Assembly: GCA_023417775.1 (NCBI GenBank)
Contig: JAEZEJ010000142.1
Coordinates: 1-17,590, forward strand
Direction: 5' to 3'
Source of the DNA: Actinomycetes bacterium
GTDB lineage: Bacteria; Actinomycetota; Actinomycetes; Propionibacteriales; Nocardioidaceae
DNA: 17,590 nt
Positions 14,680 to 17,590 of this stretch are shown in pieces. Under the pieces are notes generated by a model, which saw nothing but the letters and a program-made list of their open reading frames with translations, was not told the origin of the DNA and did no database searches. A program made the position numbers and the translations under genes. Every line of letters starts with the position of its first letter. Positions within the stretch are counted from its first letter, which is position 1.

Positions 14680-15114
14680 ATGACACGCCCAGCGACCTCG
14701 ATCGCCGAGGTGTCCGCACTGCATCACATCGGGATCGTGACGGCCCAGGACGACCATCAGCGACTGGTCGCGAACCTGGTCGACGGCCTCGGGGGCGAGG
14801 TCGAGTTCGAGATCGAGGACGACCCCCTGGATGTCCTCGCGACCTGGGTACCGATCGCCCCCGGCCTTCGATTCGAGGTCGTCTCCCCGCGGTCGGAGTC
14901 GGTCACGCCGATCACGAGGTTCCTCGCGAGGACCGGCGGCGGTCTCCACCACGTCTCGCTGGAGACCGAGGAGATCGGCGTGTGCCGGGACCTCGTCGCC
15001 GGGTCGGGCATGCGAACCGTCGGAGAGAACGACGATCACGGCGGATGGGCCGAGTTCTTCCTCGATCCGTCGCAGACGGGCCGCGCGCTCCTGCACTGGA
15101 TGCAGGCCCTGTAA
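14680..15114 (+). CDS. VOC-family protein, methylmalonyl-CoA epimerase-like, 144 aa
   Basis: A vicinal-oxygen-chelate (glyoxalase-fold) protein: LHHIGIVTA near the N-terminus (His15/His16), GGGLHHVSLETEEI in the middle and WAEFFLDP near the end provide the usual His, His and Glu metal ligands. The pattern and length resemble methylmalonyl-CoA epimerase, but relatives also include dioxygenases and lyases, so the reaction is open. ATG 14680 follows AGGAGG eight bases upstream, which supports a leadered mRNA, unlike the thioesterase it diverges from. The divergent region (14488-14679) contains the shared motif at 14541-14551, which could also act on this gene. It ends at a strong hairpin shared with the convergent gene. 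Confidence 0.75.
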   Translation: MTRPATSIAEVSALHHIGIVTAQDDHQRLVANLVDGLGGEVEFEIEDDPLDVLATWVPIAPGLRFEVVSPRSESVTPITRFLARTGGGLHHVSLETEEIGVCRDLVAGSGMRTVGENDDHGGWAEFFLDPSQTGRALLHWMQAL

Positions 15115-15132
15115 CGAACGCACGGACGCATG

Positions 15133-15166
15133 TCGGCCCCGCCCTCACAGCCGAGGGCGGGGCCGA
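15133..15166. terminator. Bidirectional terminator between convergent genes
   Basis: TCGGCCCCGCCCTC (15133-15146) pairs perfectly with GAGGGCGGGGCCGA (15153-15166) around a 6-base loop. It lies between the VOC gene stop (15114) and the reductase stop (15186). Confidence 0.8.
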
Positions 15167-15185
15167 TGCGCGTCGTGTCGGCTCG

Positions 15186-16346
15186 TCAGGCCTCGACCAC
15201 CGCGATGAGATCGTCCATCCCCTGGAGGCCCTCATCGGTCAGGGGCGCGAGCAGGTCGAAGAACTCCCGCGCCGGGATGATGGACTCGGGCGCGTGCACC
15301 CCCGTGTCGAGGAGCGATCCGCGCCGGAGCAGCTCGACCCCGATCCCGACGGGAACCCCTGTGTTCCCGCCCATCCGCGCCGGGTGGAAGTGGGTGGGGA
15401 AGACCGCGACGGACCGGCGCTCTCCGCCCTTGGTGCCGATGGCGAGGCTCCACTCGATGGGGAGCGGGTCGCGTGGGCCCTTCTCCTTCGGCCTCGGGAG
15501 CGATCCCACCTGCTCGACGCCCTCGTGCAGCGAGATCTCACCCGCTCCCACACGGCGGCCGATATCGCGCAGCCCGTCGAGGAGCCAGGCCGGACCCGAC
15601 TGGAGATTGAGGGACCGCTTCAGCTGCGGGAACGTGCGGGGCAGCGTGATGGGCTCCGGGTGGCCCATGGTGTAGGCCACCACGGGGCCGATACCGGGGA
15701 AGTCCACCTCGACCGGTTGCACGGGCTGGACATCGGCGAGTCCGCCGTCCTCCCATGCACGGATCGGTTCGCTGCACTGGTGGACCCAGTGGTCGGCGGC
15801 GGCCGACGCCTTGGGCGCCGGGAAATCCGGTTCGTCGACGATCGTCGCGGCGCTGACCTTCCATCCGGTGTAGAGCTCCTCGACGGTGTCGAGGCGCTCG
15901 ACGGCCATGACGGCGCACAGATTGGTGACGCCGGGGCTGCCGCCGAGGCCGATGACGATGTGCAGCCCCTTGGCGCGAGCGCGCTCGTCCAGATCGAAGG
16001 CGGTGATGGTGGGCTGCCAGTCGTCGTTGATGTCGAGATAGTGGCAGTCGCTGTCGATGGCGGCCTCGAGGATCGGACCCATGAACGAGGCGAACGGTCC
16101 CATCGTGTTCACCACGACATCGTGATCGGCGAAGGCACTCCGCAGGGCATCGGCGTCCGTCGCGTCGAGCGCCATCGCCTGGCACGGTCCGCCGACCGAT
16201 TGAGCGGTCCGCTCGGCTCGTTCCACGTCGATGTCGGCGATGGTCAGCACCTCGGCGGTGCCGAGCGCGGCGATCGTGCGCACGGCCCACCGCCCCATCG
16301 ATCCGGCGCCACCGACTGCGATGACCCGCAGCTTCTTGTCGGACAT
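15186..16346 (-). CDS. Saccharopine dehydrogenase-like NAD(P)-binding oxidoreductase, 386 aa
   Basis: The N-terminus LRVIAVGGAGSMGRWAVRTI is a nucleotide-binding fold (GGAGSMG). It is followed by an acidic second strand (TIADIDVERAERTA), VVVNTMGPFASFM, and a CHYLDINDDW segment, all typical of the saccharopine dehydrogenase / Lys9-like family. Members join or split an amino acid and an oxo acid, or are uncharacterised. The substrate-binding part (about 140-380) has no motif that tells which. ATG 16346 follows GGGAGAG. It is preceded on the same strand by a thioesterase (149-base gap), but a TACCGT box (16412-16407) and the shared motif give it its own promoter with a leader of about 55 bases. 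No transmembrane segment is seen. Confidence 0.8.
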   Translation of the reverse strand: MSDKKLRVIAVGGAGSMGRWAVRTIAALGTAEVLTIADIDVERAERTAQSVGGPCQAMALDATDADALRSAFADHDVVVNTMGPFASFMGPILEAAIDSDCHYLDINDDWQPTITAFDLDERARAKGLHIVIGLGGSPGVTNLCAVMAVERLDTVEELYTGWKVSAATIVDEPDFPAPKASAAADHWVHQCSEPIRAWEDGGLADVQPVQPVEVDFPGIGPVVAYTMGHPEPITLPRTFPQLKRSLNLQSGPAWLLDGLRDIGRRVGAGEISLHEGVEQVGSLPRPKEKGPRDPLPIEWSLAIGTKGGERRSVAVFPTHFHPARMGGNTGVPVGIGVELLRRGSLLDTGVHAPESIIPAREFFDLLAPLTDEGLQGMDDLIAVVEA

Positions 16347-16406
16347 CGAGCTCTCCCGTCTTTCTTCGTCATGTGGCGGTGTTCAGCCGCTCACTCGGTC
16401 GAATCG

Positions 16407-16466
16407 ACGGTAGGAGCCGATCGACTGATGTCGTGCTCCTCGGCGGACAACTGCACCCGGATGGGT
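16407..16466 (-). promoter_or_regulatory. Promoter of the saccharopine dehydrogenase-like gene with shared upstream motif
   Basis: On the minus strand CCCATCCGGGT (16465-16455), followed by GCAG, stands 42 bases upstream of a TACCGT -10 box (16412-16407). CTCCTACCGTCG is identical in 12 bases to the -10 region of the first thioesterase. No clear -35 is visible. Confidence 0.5.
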
Positions 16467-16495
16467 GGCGGGAGATCCGCAGCGGGATCCGGGCC

Positions 16496-16945
16496 TCAGC
16501 GGAAGGTCTCGCGCAGACCTTCCAGAGCGGCGCGATCACCCTCGCTGAGCGGTGCCTTGGTCCGGGCCGTTCGGTCCCAGGCCACGTAGCGGATATGCGC
16601 CACGGCACATGGCGTGCCCGCTGAGTCGGTGAGCACGATCTGCAGGGTGAAGGTCGTCGTTCCGATGATCGTCGGCCGTAGATACAGGCGGAGAGGAGAG
16701 CGCTCCAGGAGGACCTCGTGGCGATAGGACACGTCGAGCGCCGCCATCACATAGTCGGGGAGGTCCGCACCGATGATGTCGGTGAGGAGCAGGGTCGCCG
16801 CCTGCTCGAAGACGGCCGGATAGTGCACGGCGGTCATGTGCCCGTACGCGTCGATGCTGGAGGGCGGGACCTCATAGCCGGTCGACCACCACGACTCGTA
16901 CCGCTCGGGGAAGGTGAACCGGTCCCGTGGCCGCGAAGCAGTCAT
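16496..16945 (-). CDS. Second hot-dog fold acyl-CoA thioesterase, 149 aa
   Basis: SIDAYGHMTAVHYPAVFEQA carries the DxxGH signature (Asp32 expected catalytic) and YVAWDRTART the same late block as in the thioesterase at 14047. The two are paralogues sharing GHMTAxHY and YVAWDR but differing widely elsewhere. It should cleave an acyl-CoA in the cytoplasm. ATG 16945 lies eight bases after a TAGCGT -10 box on the minus strand (16958-16953), so a leaderless mRNA is likely again. The upstream motif CCCACCCGGGT (17012-17002) matches two other promoters in this region. It is downstream of the split-barrel protein gene and upstream of the saccharopine dehydrogenase-like gene. Specificity is unknown. 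Confidence 0.8.
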   Translation of the reverse strand: MTASRPRDRFTFPERYESWWSTGYEVPPSSIDAYGHMTAVHYPAVFEQAATLLLTDIIGADLPDYVMAALDVSYRHEVLLERSPLRLYLRPTIIGTTTFTLQIVLTDSAGTPCAVAHIRYVAWDRTARTKAPLSEGDRAALEGLRETFR

Positions 16946-16952
16946 GGAACGA

Positions 16953-17013
16953 ACGCTAGGGCGAGAGGCGGGTCCCGCGGACCCCCGCGAGGCCGAGCTC
17001 TACCCGGGTGGGT
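16953..17013 (-). promoter_or_regulatory. Promoter of the second thioesterase with shared upstream motif
   Basis: On the minus strand the -10 is TAGCGT (16958-16953), and CCCACCCGGGT (17012-17002), followed by AGAG, is 43 bases upstream of it. No TTGACA-like -35 is seen. Confidence 0.45.
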
Positions 17014-17034
17014 GGTCCGCCGCGGGGTCTCGCG

Positions 17035-17493
17035 TCAGGCGCCCCTCGGGGCCCATCCACCCAGCGTTCCGCGGCCGAGCGGTCCCAGCCCGGAGATGCG
17101 CCGGATGTCGATGAGGACCGTGACGAACGGCCCGCTGCCGTAGGAGTACCCCTCGGGCGATCCGTAGGCGCGCGCCATCCGGTCGGGGAGATCCGGCTCG
17201 GAGCTCACCACCCGTGCCAGGCCCGACAGCTGCGCATAGACGGGCACGCCGGGGCCGATGCGGGTCTCGTCGTCCACCACGATGACCGAGACCCGCGGAT
17301 TCTGCTCGATATTGCGGGCCTTGATCGACGACTCCTCGAAGAACATGGCGAGCTCGTCACCTCTCCGCTCGGTCCACACGAGGCTCGCCTGCGGGTGCCC
17401 GAGGGGGCTGACGGTCGACACATGCACGGGGATCGGACGGTCCAGCAGGTCGCAGAGCAACGGAGCATCGCTCAGGCGGTGGGCATCGGCCAT
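17035..17493 (-). CDS. Split-barrel flavin/F420-binding protein (pyridoxamine 5'-phosphate oxidase-like), 152 aa
   Basis: PIPVHVSTVSPLGHPQASLV followed by W, then DELAMFFEESSIKARNIEQN and PRVSVIVVDDE follow the pattern of PPOX-like split-barrel proteins, with the KxRN block that contacts the phosphate of FMN or F420 in relatives. Actinobacterial members of this size are often F420-dependent reductases, but FMN, heme or biliverdin binders share the fold. ATG 17493 follows AAGGAG. The frame is open 16 more codons upstream without a better site. It is upstream of the second thioesterase on the same strand (89 bases), and a perfect 30-bp palindrome lies just before it (17518-17547). The C-terminus ends in a Gly-rich tail. 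Confidence 0.75.
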   Translation of the reverse strand: MADAHRLSDAPLLCDLLDRPIPVHVSTVSPLGHPQASLVWTERRGDELAMFFEESSIKARNIEQNPRVSVIVVDDETRIGPGVPVYAQLSGLARVVSSEPDLPDRMARAYGSPEGYSYGSGPFVTVLIDIRRISGLGPLGRGTLGGWAPRGA

Positions 17494-17517
17494 GGTCGTC
17501 TCCTTCGCTACGGGTGA

Positions 17518-17547
17518 CATCGGATGCGGGCGCGCCCGCATCCGATG
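17518..17547. repeat. Perfect 30-bp palindrome upstream of the split-barrel gene
   Basis: CATCGGATGCGGGCG (17518-17532) is followed with no spacer by its exact reverse complement (17533-17547). It is 25 bases upstream of the ATG at 17493. It could be an operator, or the terminator of a gene to the right of the window; a T-tract is lacking on both sides. Confidence 0.7.
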
Positions 17548-17555
17548 AAGCGGCC

Positions 17556-17590
17556 AGGGCGCCCCCCCCCAGGGCGCCCCCGCCCCCCGG
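17556..17590. repeat. Low-complexity C-rich end of the window
   Basis: AGGGCGCCCC occurs twice (17556 and 17571) with runs of up to ten C residues between and after. No gene is visible. Such runs are often poorly resolved, so the exact length may be unreliable. Confidence 0.5.

Noticed and set aside
1..17590. CRISPR array or rRNA genes
   Set aside because: No regularly spaced repeats and no rRNA-like conserved stretches were seen.

Overview
The window looks like part of a chromosome from a high-GC actinobacterium. The coding strands end mostly in G or C, GTG/ATG starts follow GGAGG-type ribosome sites, -10 boxes are TAnnnT, hairpin terminators have poor T-tracts, and a tRNA remnant matches the 3' end of actinobacterial initiator tRNA. 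I cannot name the genus. It falls into a mobile, defence-like left end (1-2895) and an acyl-CoA/amine metabolism region (2972-17590).

Left end. The last residues and terminal inverted repeat of an IS3-family element (1-127) sit inside what reads as the N-terminus of a defence-type (UG/DRT-like) reverse transcriptase on the minus strand (128-221). Beside it is a truncated, frameshifted IS481-like transposase (310-803), then an intact plus-strand gene (958-2418) for a 486-residue protein with a C-terminal PD-(D/E)xK nuclease signature. After about 440 bases without a convincing gene comes a 37-base 3' piece of an initiator tRNA gene (2859-2895) followed by its terminator. This fits the right attachment site of an integrated element, with the nuclease, the broken reverse transcriptase and the IS debris as cargo.

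Metabolic region. A TetR regulator (2972-3598) diverges from a CaiC-like acyl-CoA ligase (3848-5407). A second acyl-CoA synthetase (6731-8395, minus) precedes an orphan PotD-type lipoprotein (5499-6590), which has a perfect CRP/GlxR-type box in its promoter. Facing away on the plus strand is a tightly coupled three-gene operon (8825-12398): two flavin amine oxidases and a DapB/2,4-diaminopentanoate dehydrogenase-like reductase, each pair overlapping by ATGA. The 430-base gap before it holds a degenerate copy of part of the CaiC-like ligase. A LuxR-type regulator lacking the phospho-acceptor Asp (12618-13313) converges on a second TetR (13327-13929). The same operator-like sequence appears in both of their promoter regions.

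The right part has two paralogous hot-dog thioesterases (14047-14487, 16496-16945), a VOC protein (14680-15114), a saccharopine-dehydrogenase-like protein (15186-16346) and an F420/FMN split-barrel protein (17035-17493). Three minus-strand genes here share an 11-base motif (CCCAnnCGGGT) at almost constant distance from a TAnCGT -10 box, which suggests an undescribed activator and regulon.

Inference: the region probably takes up and oxidises a nitrogen-containing compound, activates the carbon skeleton as CoA thioesters and recycles CoA. The substrate cannot be read from the sequence.
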